Source of the DNA: Megalopta genalis
Lineage: Eukaryota; Arthropoda; Insecta; Hymenoptera; Halictidae
Direction of reading: 5' to 3'
Assembly (NCBI RefSeq): GCF_051020955.1
Contig: NW_027476374.1
Coordinates: forward strand, 124,001 to 188,000
Length of the DNA: 64,000 nucleotides
Below, piece by piece: positions 13,601-26,334 of this stretch (the stretch's first letter is position 1; each line of letters begins with the position of its first letter). The notes under the pieces were generated by a model, which was given only the letters and a program-made list of their open reading frames with translations, was not told where the DNA came from and did no database searches. The translations under genes were made by a program, and so were the position numbers.

Positions 13601-16600
13601 TCGCATGGATTTGAAGATAAGCCTTCTACTTCGCATTGATTTGAAGCTAAATCATGTGTTTCGAATGGATTTGAAGCTAACTCGTTTGTTTCGCATACAA
13701 TTGAAGCTAAATCATGTATATCACAATTATTTGAAGCTAAACCATTTGATTCGCATGGATTTCAAAATAAGCCTTCTACTTCGCATAGATTTTAATCTAA
13801 ATCATCTGTTTCGGATGGATTTAAAGCTATCTCGTTTGTTTCGCATGCAGTTGAAGCTAAATCATGTATATCACAAGTATTTGAAGCTAAACCATTTGAT
13901 TCGCATAGATTTGATGCTATGCCACCTACTTCGCTTTTATTTGAAACTGAATCATGTATTTCTCTTGAATTTGAAGCTAACACGTTCGTTTCACATGCAG
14001 TTGAAGCTAAATCATGTATGTCACAAGTATTTGAAGCTGAACCATTTGTTTCGCACGAATATCAGGCTAAACCATGTGTTTGGAATGAATTTGAAGCTAA
14101 ATCATGTGTTTCGCATAGATTTGAAGCTAACTCATTTGTTACGCATGCAGTTGAGGCTGAATCATGTATATCACAAGTATTTGAAGCTAAACCATTTGTT
14201 TCGCAAGGATTCGAAGATCAGCCTTCTTCTTCGCATTGATAAGAAGCTAACTCATGTGTTTCGCATGGATTTGAAGCTAACTCGTTAGTTTTGCATGCTG
14301 TTGAAGCTAAATCATGTATATCACAAGTATTTGAAGCTAAACCATTTGTTTCGCAAGGTTACGAAGATCAGCCTTCTACTTCGCATTCATAAGAAGCAAA
14401 ATCATGTGTTTCGCATGGATTTGAAGCTAACTCGTTCGTTTCGCTTGCATTTGAAGCTAAATCATGCACATCACAAGTATTTGAAGCTGAACCACTTGTT
14501 TCGCATGGATTTGAAGATAAGCCTTCTACTTCGCATTGATTTGAACCTAAATCATGTGTTTCGAATGCATTTGAAGCTAACTCGTTTGTTTCGCATGCAA
14601 TTGAAGCTAAATCATGTATATCACAATTATTTGAAGCTAAACCATTTGTTTCGCATGGATTCGAATATAAGCCTTCTAAATCGCATTGATGTCAAGCTAA
14701 ATCATATGTTTCGCATAGATTTGAAGCTAACTCGCTAATTTTGCATGCTGTTGAAGCTTATTCATGTATATCACAAGTATTTGAAGCTAAACCATTTGTT
14801 TCGCAAGGATTCGAAGATCAGCCTTCTACTTCGCATTGATAAGAAGCTAACTCATGTGTTTCGCATGGATTTGAAGCTAACTCGTTAGTTTTGCATGCTG
14901 TTGAAGCTAAATCATGTATATCACAAGTATTTGAAGCTAAACCATTTGTTTCGCAAGGTTACGAAGATCAGCCTTCTACTTCTCATTCATAAGAAGCAAA
15001 ATCATGTGTTTCGCATGGATTTGAAGCTAACTCGTTCGTTTCGCTTGCATTTGAAGCTAAATCATGCACATCACAAGTATTTGAAGCTGAACCACTTGTT
15101 TCGCATGGATTTGAAGATAAGCCTTCTACTTCGCATTGATTTTAATCTAAATCATCAGTTTCGGATGGATTTAAAGCTATCTCGTTTTTTTCGCATGCAG
15201 TTGAAGATAAATCATGTATATCACAGGTATTTGAAGCTAAACCATTTGTTTCGCATGGATTCGAATATAAGCCTTCTAAATCGCATTGATGTCAAGCTAA
15301 ATCATATGTTTCGCATAGATTTGAAGCTAACTCGCTAATTTTGCATGCTGTTGAAGCTTATTCATGTATATCACAAGTATTTGAAGCTAAACCATTTGTT
15401 TCGCAAGGATTCGAAGATCTGCCTTCTACTTCGCATTGATAAGAAGCTAACTCATGTGTTTCGCATGGATTTGAAGCTAACTCGTTAGTTTTGCATGCTG
15501 TTGAAGCTAAATCATGTATATCACAAGTATTTGAAGCTAAACCATTTGTTTCGCAAGGATACGAAGATCAGCCTTCTACTTCGCATTGATAAGAAGCTAA
15601 CTCATGTGTTTCGCATGGATTTGAAGCTAACTCGTTAGTTTTGCATGCTGTTGAAGCTAAATCATGTATATTACAAGTATTTGAAGATAAACCATTTGTT
15701 TCGCAAGGTTACGAAGGTCAGCCTTCTACTTCGCATTGATAAGAAGCGAAATCATGTGTTTCGCATGGATTTGAAGCTAACTCGTTCGTTTCGCTTGCAT
15801 TTGAAGCTAAATCATGCACATCACAAGTATTTGAAGCTGAACCACTTGTTTCGCATGGATTTGAAGATAAGCCTTCTACTTCGCATTGATTTGAAGCTAA
15901 ATCATGTGTTTCGAATGGATTTGAAGCTAACTCGTTTGTTTCGCATACAATTCAAGCTAAATCATGTATATCACAATTATTTGAAGCTAAACCATTTGAT
16001 TCGCATGGATTTCAAAATAAGCCTTCTACTTCGCATAGATTTTAATCTAAATCATCTGTTTCGGATGGATTTGAAGCTATCTCGTTTGTTTCGCATGCAG
16101 TTGAAGCTAAATCATGTATATCACAAGTATTTGAAGCTAAACCATTTGATTCGCATAGATTTGATGCTATGCCACCTACTTCGCTTTTATTTGAAACTGA
16201 ATCATGTGTTTCTCTTGAATTTGAAGCTAACACGTTCGTTTCACATGCAGTTGAAGCTAAATCATGTATGTCACAAGTATTTGAAGCTGAACCATTTGTT
16301 TCGCACGAATATCAGGCTAAACCATGTGTTTGGAATGAATTTGAAGCTAAATCATGTGTTTCGCATAGATTTGAAGCTAACTCATTTGTTACGCATGCAG
16401 TTGAGGCTGAATCATGTATATCACAAGTATTTGAAGCTAAACCATTTGTTTCGCAAGGATTCGAAGATCAGCCTTCTACTTCGCATTGATAAGAAGCTAA
16501 CTCATGTGTTTCGCATGGATTTGAAGCTAACTCGTTAGTTTTGCATGCTGTTGAAGCTAAATCATGTATATTACAAGTATTTGAAGCTAAACCATTTGTT

Positions 16601-19600
16601 TCGCAAGGTTACGAAGATCAGCCTTCTACTTCGCATTCATAAGAAGCAAAATCATGTGTTTCGCATGGATTTGAAGCTAACTCGTTCGTTTCGCTTGCAT
16701 TTGAAGCTAAATCATGCACATCACAAGTATTTGAAGCTGAACCACTTGTTTCGCATGGATTTGAAGATAAGCCTTCTACTTCGCATTGATTTGAACCTAA
16801 ACCATGTGTTTCGAATGCATTTGAAGCTAACTCGTTTGTTTCGCATGCAATTGAAGCTAAATCATGTATATCACAATTATTTGAAGCTAAACCATTTGAT
16901 TCGCATGGATTTCAAAATAAGCCTTCTACTTCGCATTGATTTTAATCTAAACCATCTGTTTCGGATGGATTTAAAGCTATCTCGTTTTTTTCGCATGCAG
17001 TTGAAGATAAATCATGTATATCACAGGTATTTGAAGCTAAACCATTTGTTTCGCATGGATTCGAATATAAGCCTTCTAAATCGCATTGATGTCAAGCTAA
17101 ATCATATGTTTCGCATAGATTTGAAGCTAACTCGCTAATTTTGCATGCTGTTGAAGCTTATTCATGTATATCACAAGTATTTGAAGCTAAACCATTTGTT
17201 TCGCAAGGATTCGAAGATCTGCCTTCTACTTCGCATTGATAAGAAGCTAACTCATGTGTTTCGCATGGATTTGAAGCTAACTCGTTAGTTTTGCATGCTG
17301 TTGAAGCTAAATCATGTATATCACAAGTATTTGAAGCTAAACCATTTGTTTCGCAAGGATACGAAGATCAGCCTTCTACTTCGCATTGATAAGAAGCTAA
17401 CTCATGTGTTTCGCATGGATTTGAAGCTAACTCGTTAGTTTTGCATGCTGTTGAAGCTAAATCATGTATATCACAAGTATTTGAAGCTAAACCATTTGTT
17501 TCGCAAGGATTCGAAGATCTGCCTTCTACTTCGCATTGATAAGAAGCTAACTCATGTGTTTCGCATGGATTTGAAGCTAACTCGTTAGTTTTGCATGCTG
17601 TTGAAGCTAAATCATGTATATCACAAGTATTTGAAGCTAAACCATTTGTTTCGCAAGGATACGAAGATCAGCCTTCTACTTCGCATTGATAAGAAGCTAA
17701 CTCATGTGTTTCGCATGGATTTGAAGCTAACTCGTTAGTTTTGCATGCTGTTGAAGCTAAATCATGTATATCACAAGTATTTGAAGATAAACCATTTGTT
17801 TCGCAAGGTTACGAAGGTCAGCCTTCTACTTCGCATTGATAAGAAGCAAAATCATGTGTTTCGCATGGATTTGAAGCTAACTCGTTCGTTTCGCTTGCAT
17901 TTGAAGCTAAATCATGCACATCACAAGTATTTGAAGCTGAACCACTTGTTTCGCATGGATTTGAAGATAAGCCTTCTACTTCGCATTGATTTGAAGCTAA
18001 ATCATGTGTTTCGAATGGATTTGAAGCTAACTCGTTTGTTTCGCATACAATTGAAGCTAAATCATGTATATCACAATTATTTGAAGCTAAACCATTTGAT
18101 TCGCATGGATTTCAAAATAAGCCTTCTACTTCGCATTGATTTTAATCTAAATCATCTGTTTCGCATGGATTTAAAGCTATCTCGTTTGTTTCGCATGCAG
18201 TTGAAGATAAATCATGTATATCACAGGTATTTTAAGCTAAACCAGTTGTTTCGCATGGATTCGTAGATAAGCCTTCTAAATCGCATTGATTTCAAGCTAA
18301 ATCATGTGTTTCGCATGGATTTGAAGCTAACTCGCTAGTTTTGCATGCTGTTGAAGCTTATTCATGTACATCACAAGTATTTGAAGCTAAACCATTTGTT
18401 TCGCAAGGATTCGAAGATCAGCCTTCTACTTCGCATTGATAAGAAGCAAAATCATGTGTTTCGCATGGATTTGAAGCTAACTCGTTCGTTTCGCTTGCAT
18501 TTGAAGCTAAATCATGCACATCACAAGTATTTGAAGCTGAACCACTTGTTTCGCATGGATTTGAAGATAAGCCTTCTACTTCGCATTGATTTGAACCTAA
18601 ATCATGTGTTTCGAATGGATTTGAAGCTAACTCGTTTGTTTCGCATGCAATTGAAGCTAAATCATGTATATCACAATTATTTGAAGCTAAACCATTTGAT
18701 TCGCATGGATTTCAAAATAAGCCTTCTACTTCGCATTGATTTTAATCTAAATCATCAGTTTCGGATGGATTTAAAGCTATCTCGTTTTTTTCGCATGCAG
18801 TTGAAGATAAATCATGTATATCACAGGTATTTGAAGCTAAACCATTTGTTTCGCATGGATTCGAATATAAGCCTTCTAAATCGCATTGATGTCAAGCTAA
18901 ATCATATGTTTCGCATAGATTTGAAGCTAACTCGCTAATTTTGCATGCTGTTGAAGCTTATTCATGTATATCACAAGTATTTGAAGCTAAACCATTTGAT
19001 TCGCATAGATTTGATGCTATGCCACCTACTTCGCTTTTATTTGAAACTGAATCATGTGTTTCTCTTGAATTTGAAGCTAACACGTTCGTTTCACATGCAG
19101 TTGAAGCTAAATCATGTATGTCACAAGTATTTGAAGCTGAACCATTTGTTTCGCACGAATATCAGGCTAAACCATGTGTTTGGAATGAATTTGAAGCTAA
19201 ATCATGTGTTTCGCATAGATTTGAAGCTAACTCATTTGTTACGCATGCAGTTGAGGCTGAATCATGTATATCACAAGTATTTGAAGCTAAACCATTTGTT
19301 TCGCATGGATTCGAATATAAGCCTTCTAAATCGCATTGATGTCAAGCTAAATCATATGTTTCGCATAGATTTGAAGCTAACTCGCTAATTTTGCATGCTG
19401 TTGAAGCTTATTCATGTATATCACAAGTATTTGAAGCTAAACCATTTGATTCGCATAGATTTGATGCTATGCCACCTACTTCGCTTTTATTTGAAACTGA
19501 ATCATGTGTTTCTCTTGAATTTGAAGCTAACACGTTCGTTTCACATGCAGTTGAAGCTAAATCATGTATGTCACAAGTATTTGAAGCTGAACCATTTGTT

Positions 19601-22600
19601 TCGCACGAATATCAGGCTAAACCATGTGTTTGGAATGAATTTGAAGCTAAATCATGTGTTTCGCATAGATTTGAAGCTAACTCATTTGTTACGCATGCAG
19701 TTGAGGCTGAATCATGTATATCACAAGTATTTGAAGCTAAACCATTTGTTTCGCAAGGATTCGAAGATCAGCCTTCTACTTCGCATTGATAAGAAGCTAA
19801 CTCATGTGTTTCGCATGGATTTGAAGCTAACTCGTTAGTTTTGCATGCTGTTGAAGCTAAATCATGTATATCACAAGTATTTGAAGCTAAACCATTTGTT
19901 TCGCAAGGTTACGAAGATCAGCCTTCTACTTCGCATTCATAAGAAGCAAAATCATGTGTTTCGCATGGATTTGAAGCTAACTCGTTCGTTTCGCTTGCAT
20001 TTGAAGCTAAATCATGCACATCACAAGTATTTGAAGCTGAACCACTTGTTTCGCATGGATTTGAAGATAAGCCTTCTACTTCGCATTGATTTGAACCTAA
20101 ATCATGTGTTTCGAATGCATTTGAAGCTAACTCGTTTGTTTCGCATGCAATTGAAGCTAAATCATGTATATCACAATTATTTGAAGCTAAACCATTTGAT
20201 TCGCATGGATTCGAATATAAGCCTTCTAAATCGCATTGATTTTAATCTAAACCATCTGTTTCGGATGGATTTAAAGATATCTCGTTTTTTTTCGCATGCA
20301 GTTGAAGATAAATCATGTATATCACAGGTATTTGAAGCTAAACCATTTGTTTCGCATGGATTCGAATATAAGCCTTCTAAATCGCATTGATGTCAAGCTA
20401 AATCATATGTTTCGCATAGATTTGAAGCTAACTCGCTAATTTTGCATGCTGTTGAAGCTTATTCATGTATATCACAAGTATTTGAAGCTAAACCATTTGT
20501 TTCGCAAGGATTCGAAGATCTGCCTTCTACTTCGCATTGATAAGAAGCTAACTCATGTGTTTCGCATGGATTTGAAGCTAACTCGTTAGTTTTGCATGCT
20601 GTTGAAGCTAAATCATGTATATCACAAGTATTTGAAGCTAAACCATTTGTTTCGCAAGGATACGAAGATCAGCCTTCTACTTCGCATTGATAAGAAGCTA
20701 ACTCATGTGTTTCGCATGGATTTGAAGCTAACTCGTTAGTTTTGCATGCTGTTGAAGCTAAATCATGTATATCACAAGTATTTGAAGATAAACCATTTGT
20801 TTCGCAAGGTTACGAAGGTCAGCCTTCTACTTCGCATTGATAAGAAGCAAAATCATGTGTTTCGCATGGATTTGAAGCTAACTCGTTCGTTTCGCTTGCA
20901 TTTGAAGCTAAATCATGCACATCACAAGTATTTGAAGCTGAACCACTTGTTTCGCATGGATTTGAAGATAAGCCTTCTACTTCGCATTGATTTGAAGCTA
21001 AATCATGTGTTTCGAATGGATTTGAAGCTAACTCGTTTGTTTCGCATACAATTGAAGCTAAATCATGTATATCACAATTATTTGAAGCTAAACCATTTGA
21101 TTCGCATGGATTTCAAAATAAGCCTTCTACTTCGCATTGATTTTAATCTAAATCATCAGTTTCGGATGGATTTAAAGCTATCTCGTTTTTTTCGCATGCA
21201 GTTGAAGATAAATCATGTATATCACAGGTATTTGAAGCTAAACCATTTGTTTCGCATGGATTCGAATATAAGCCTTCTAAATCGCATTGATGTCAAGCTA
21301 AATCATATGTTTCGCATAGATTTGAAGCTAACTCGCTAATTTTGCATGCTGTTGAAGCTTATTCATGTATATCACAAGTATTTGAAGCTAAACCATTTGA
21401 TTCGCATAGATTTGATGCTATGCCACCTACTTCGCTTTTATTTGAAACTGAATCATGTGTTTCTCTTGAATTTGAAGCTAACACGTTCGTTTCACATGCA
21501 GTTGAAGCTAAATCATGTATGTCACAAGTATTTGAAGCTGAACCATTTGTTTCGCACGAATATCAGGCTAAACCATGTGTTTGGAATGAATTTGAAGCTA
21601 AATCATGTGTTTCGCATAGATTTGAAGCTAACTCATTTGTTACGCATGCAGTTGAGGCTGAATCATGTATATCACAAGTATTTGAAGCTAAACCATTTGT
21701 TTCGCAAGGATTCGAAGATCAGCCTTCTACTTCGCATTGATAAGAAGCTAACTCATGTGTTTCGCATGGATTTGAAGCTAACTCGTTAGTTTTGCATGCT
21801 GTTGAAGCTAAATCATGTATATCACAAGTATTTGAAGCTAAACCATTTGTTTCGCAAGGTTACGAAGATCAGCCTTCTACTTCGCATTCATAAGAAGCAA
21901 AATCATGTGTTTCGCATGGATTTGAAGCTAACTCGTTCGTTTCGCTTGCATTTGAAGCTAAATCATGCACATCACAAGTATTTGAAGCTGAACCACTTGT
22001 TTCGCATGGATTTGAAGATAAGCCTTCTACTTCGCATTGATTTGAACCTAAATCATGTGTTTCGAATGCATTTGAAGCTAACTCGTTTGTTTCGCATGCA
22101 ATTGAAGCTAAATCATGTATATCACAATTATTTGAAGCTAAACCATTTGATTCGCATGGATTCGAATATAAGCCTTCTAAATCGCATTGATTTTAATCTA
22201 AACCATCTGTTTCGGATGGATTTAAAGATATCTCGTTTTTTTCGCATGCAGTTGAAGATAAATCATGTATATCACAGGTATTTGAAGCTAAACCATTTGT
22301 TTCGCATGGATTCGAATATAAGCCTTCTAAATCGCATTGATGTCAAGCTAAATCATATGTTTCGCATAGATTTGAAGCTAACTCGCTAATTTTGCATGCT
22401 GTTGAAGCTTATTCATGTATATCACAAGTATTTGAAGCTAAACCATTTGTTTCGCAAGGATTCGAAGATCTGCCTTCTACTTCGCATTGATAAGAAGCTA
22501 ACTCATGTGTTTCGCATGGATTTGAAGCTAACTCGTTAGTTTTGCATGCTGTTGAAGCTAAATCATGTATATCACAAGTATTTGAAGCTAAACCATTTGT

Positions 22601-24710
22601 TTCGCAAGGATACGAAGATCAGCCTTCTACTTCGCATTGATAAGAAGCTAACTCATGTGTTTCGCATGGATTTGAAGCTAACTCGTTAGTTTTGCATGCT
22701 GTTGAAGCTAAATCATGTATATCACAAGTATTTTAAGATAAACCATTTGTTTCGCAAGGTTACGAAGGTCAGCCTTCTACTTCGCATTGATAAGAAGCAA
22801 AATCATGTGTTTCGCATGGATTTGAAGCTAACTCGTTCGTTTCGCTTGCATTTGAAGCTAAATCATGCACATCACAAGTATTTGAAGCTGAACCACTTGT
22901 TTCGCATGGATTTGAAGATAAGCCTTCTACTTCGCATTGATTTGAAGCTAAATCATGTGTTTCGAATGGATTTGAAGCTAACTCGTTTGTTTCGCATACA
23001 ATTGAAGCTAAATCATGTATATCACAATTATTTGAAGCTAAACCATTTGATTCGCATGGATTTCAAAATAAGCCTTCTACTTCGCATTGATTTTAATCTA
23101 AATCATCTGTTTCGCATGGATTTAAAGCTATCTCGTTTGTTTCGCATGCAGTTGAAGATAAATCATGTATATCACAGGTATTTTAAGCTAAACCAGTTGT
23201 TTCGCATGGATTCGTAGATAAGCCTTCTAAATCGCATTGATTTCAAGCTAAATCATGTGTTTCGCATGGATTTGAAGCTAACTCGCTAGTTTTGCATGCT
23301 GTTGAAGCTTATTCATGTACATCACAAGTATTTGAAGCTAAACCATTTGTTTCGCAAGGATTCGAAGATCAGCCTTCTACTTCGCATTGATAAGAAGCAA
23401 AATCATGTGTTTCGCATGGATTTGAAGCTAACTCGTTCGTTTCGCTTGCTTTTGAAGCTAAATCATGCACATCACAAGTATTTGAAGCTGAACCACTTGT
23501 TTCGCATGGATTTGAAGATAAGCCTTCTACTTCGCATTGATTTGAACCTAAATCATGTGTTTCGAATGGATTTGAAGCTAACTCGTTTGTTTCGCATGCA
23601 ATTGAAGCTAAATCATGTATATCACAATTATTTGAAGCTAAACCATTTGATTCGCATGGATTTCAAAATAAGCCTTCTACTTCGCATTGATTTTAATCTA
23701 AATCATCAGTTTCGGATGGATTTAAAGCTATCTCGTTTTTTTCGCATGCAGTTGAAGATAAATCATGTATATCACAGGTATTTGAAGCTAAACCATTTGT
23801 TTCTCATGGATTCGAATATAAGCCTTCTAAATCGCATTGATGTCAAGCTAAATCATATGTTTCGCATAGATTTGAAGCTAACTCGCTAATTTTGCATGCT
23901 GTTGAAGCTTATTCATGTATATCACAAGTATTTGAAGCTAAACCATTTGTTTCGCAAGGATTCGAAGATCAGCCTTCTACTTCGCATTGATAAGAAGCTA
24001 ACTCATGTGTTTCGCATGGATTTGAAGCTAACTCGTTAGTTTTGCATGCTGTTGAAGCTAAATCATGTATATCACAAGTATTTGAAGCTAAACCATTTGT
24101 TTCGCAAGGTTACGAAGATCAGCCTTCTACTTCGCATTCATAAGAAGCAAAATCATGTGTTTCGCATGGATTTGAAGCTAACTCGTTCGTTTCGCTTGCA
24201 TTTGAAGCTAAATCATGCACATCACAAGTATTTGAAGCTGAACCACTTGTTTCGCATGGATTTGAAGATAAGCCTTCTACTTCGCATTGATTTGAAGCTA
24301 AATCATGTGTTTCGAATGCATTTGAAGCTAACTCGTTTGTTTCGCATGCAATTGAAGCTAAATCATGTATATCACAATTATTTGAAGCTAAACCATTTGA
24401 TTCGCATGGATTTCAAAATAAGCCTTCTACTTCGCATTGATTTTAATCTAAATCATCTGTTTCGGATGGATTTAAAGCTATCTCGTTTGTTTCGCATGCA
24501 GTTGAAGATAAATCATGTATATCACAAGTATTTGAAGCTCAACCATTTGATTCGCATGGATTTGAAGATAAGCCTTCTACTTCGCATTGATTTTAATCTA
24601 AATCATGTGTTTCGCATGGATTTGAAGCTAAGCCTTCAACTTCGCGTTGACGTGATGCTAAATTATGTTTTTCGCTTGGATTTGAAGCTAACACGTTTGT
24701 TTCGCATGCA
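4695..24710. repeat. Homogeneous core array in 1.95-3.0-kb super-repeats
   Basis: Twenty kilobases of strongly homogenised 150-bp pentamers. The marker GAAGATAAACCATTTG, with TTACGAAGGTCAGCC downstream, starts super-repeats at about 8783, 11183, 13433, 15683, 17783, 20784 and 22734. Spacings are 2400, 2250, 2250, 2100, 3001 and 1950 bp, that is multiples of 150 except for one base. That extra base is a T added to a run of seven Ts near 20285. Super-repeats differ by gain or loss of whole 150-bp units, as expected from unequal exchange in register. The ~900-bp blocks starting at 8745, 11145, 13395 and 15645 differ by only a few bases each. Confidence 0.9.
5096..5245. repeat. Exemplar 150-bp pentamer (A-B-C-D-E)
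   Basis: One complete higher-order unit, given as a reference. Type A starts at 5096, B at 5126, C at 5156, D at 5186 and E at 5216, each exactly 30 bp. The B unit here is the variant with TTAGTTTTGCATGCTG, and the E unit ends in TTGATAAGAA, which puts stop codons into the frame that reads FEAKSCVSHG elsewhere. From here to about 20280 type A units stay in register, spaced by multiples of 150. Confidence 0.9.
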
Positions 24711-26334
24711 GTAGAAGCTAAATTATGTATAACACAAGTATTTGAAGCTGAACCATTTGTTTCGAATGGATGCGAAGATAGGCCTTCTACTTCGCATTGA
24801 TTTGAAGCTAAATCATGTGTTTCGCATGGATTTGTAGTTAATACGTTTGTTTCACCTGCATTTGAAGCTAAATCTTGTGTTTCGCTTGGATCTGAAGCTA
24901 TCTCGTTTGTTTCGCATGCAGTTGAAGCTAAATCATGTATAAAACAAGTATTTGAAGCTAAACTAATCGTTGCGCATGGATTTCAAGCAAAGCCTTCTAC
25001 TTCGCATTGATTTGAAGCTAAATCGTGCGTTTCGCATGGATTTGAAGCTTACTCGTTTGTTTTGCATGCAGTTGAAGCTAAATCATGTATATCACAAGTA
25101 TTTGAAGCTAAACCATTTGATTCGCATGGGTTCGAAGATCAGACTTCTGCTTCGCATTCATTTGAAGCTAAATCATGTGTTTCGTATGGATTTGAATCTA
25201 ACTGGTTTGTTTCGCATGCAGTTGAATGTAAATCATGTATATCACAAGTGTTTGAAGCGAAACCATTTGTTTCGCATGGTTTTCAAAATCAGCCTTCTAC
25301 TTTGCATTCATTTGAAGCTAAATCATGTGTTTCGCATGGATTAGGTGCTGACTCGTTTGTTTCGCCTGCATTTGAAGCTATATCATGTATATCACAAGTA
25401 TTTGAATCTGAACCATTTGATTCCCATGAATATTACGCTAAAACATGTCTTTCGAATGAATTAGAAGCTAAATCATGTGTTTTGAAAGGATTTGAAGCTA
25501 ACTCGTTTGTTTCACATGCATTTGAAGCTAAATCATGTATATCACATATAATTGAAGCTATTCCGTCTGTTTCGCTGGATTTAAAGCTAAGCCTTCTACT
25601 TCGCATTGATTTGATTCTAAATCATGTGTTTCGCTTGGATTTGAAGCTAACTCGTTGGTTTTGCATGAAGTTGAATCTAAATCATGTATATCACGAGTAT
25701 TTGAAGCTGAACCATTTGTTTCACATACATTTGAAGCTAAGCCTTCTACTTCGCATTCATTTGAAGCTAAATCATGTGTTTCGCATGGATTTGAAGCTAT
25801 ATCATGTATATCAGAAGTATTTGAATCTGAACCATTTGATTCCCGTGAATAGTACGCTGAACCATGTCTTTCGAATGAATTTGAAGCTAAATCATGTATT
25901 TTGAATGGATTTGAAGCTAACTCGTTTGTTTCGCATGCATTTGAAGCTAAATCATGTATATCACATATAATTGAAGCTAAACCATTTGTTTCGCATGGAT
26001 TCGAAGATAAGCTTTCTTCTTCGCATTGATTTGAATCTAAATCATGTGTTTCGCTTGGATTTGAAGCTAACTTGATTGTTTCTCTTGCTGTTGAATGTAA
26101 ATCATGTATATCACAAGTGTTTGAAGCTAAATCATGCGTTTCGCTGGATTTGAAGCTAAGCCTTCTACTTCGCATTGATTTGAATCTAAATCATGTGTTT
26201 CGCTTGGATTTGAAGCTAACTCGTTCGTTTTGCATACAGTTGAAGCAAAATCACGCATATCACAAGTATTTGAAGCTAAACCACTTGATTCGCATGGATT
26301 CGAAGATCAGCCTTCTACTTCGCATTGATTTGAA
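24711..26334. repeat. Diverged monomer segment
   Basis: The 30-bp period persists, but neighbouring pentamers no longer match closely and many units carry private substitutions, for example GGCCTTCTACTTCGC near 24781, TTGCGCATGGATTTCAAGC near 24970, and D units with CATGAATATTACGC near 25430. The type E unit often reads CGCATTCATTTGAAGC instead of CGCATTGATTTGAAGC, which removes a stop and lengthens one forward frame (25062-25904). This looks like older, less homogenised satellite. Confidence 0.8.

Noticed and set aside
25558..26175. Minus-strand SNPCETHDLA-type frames as a cysteine-rich repeat protein
   Set aside because: They are short, broken by the TTTTAATC and TTTCAAAATAAG variants, and no start, splice or polyadenylation context is visible. 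Kept only as a point to test.
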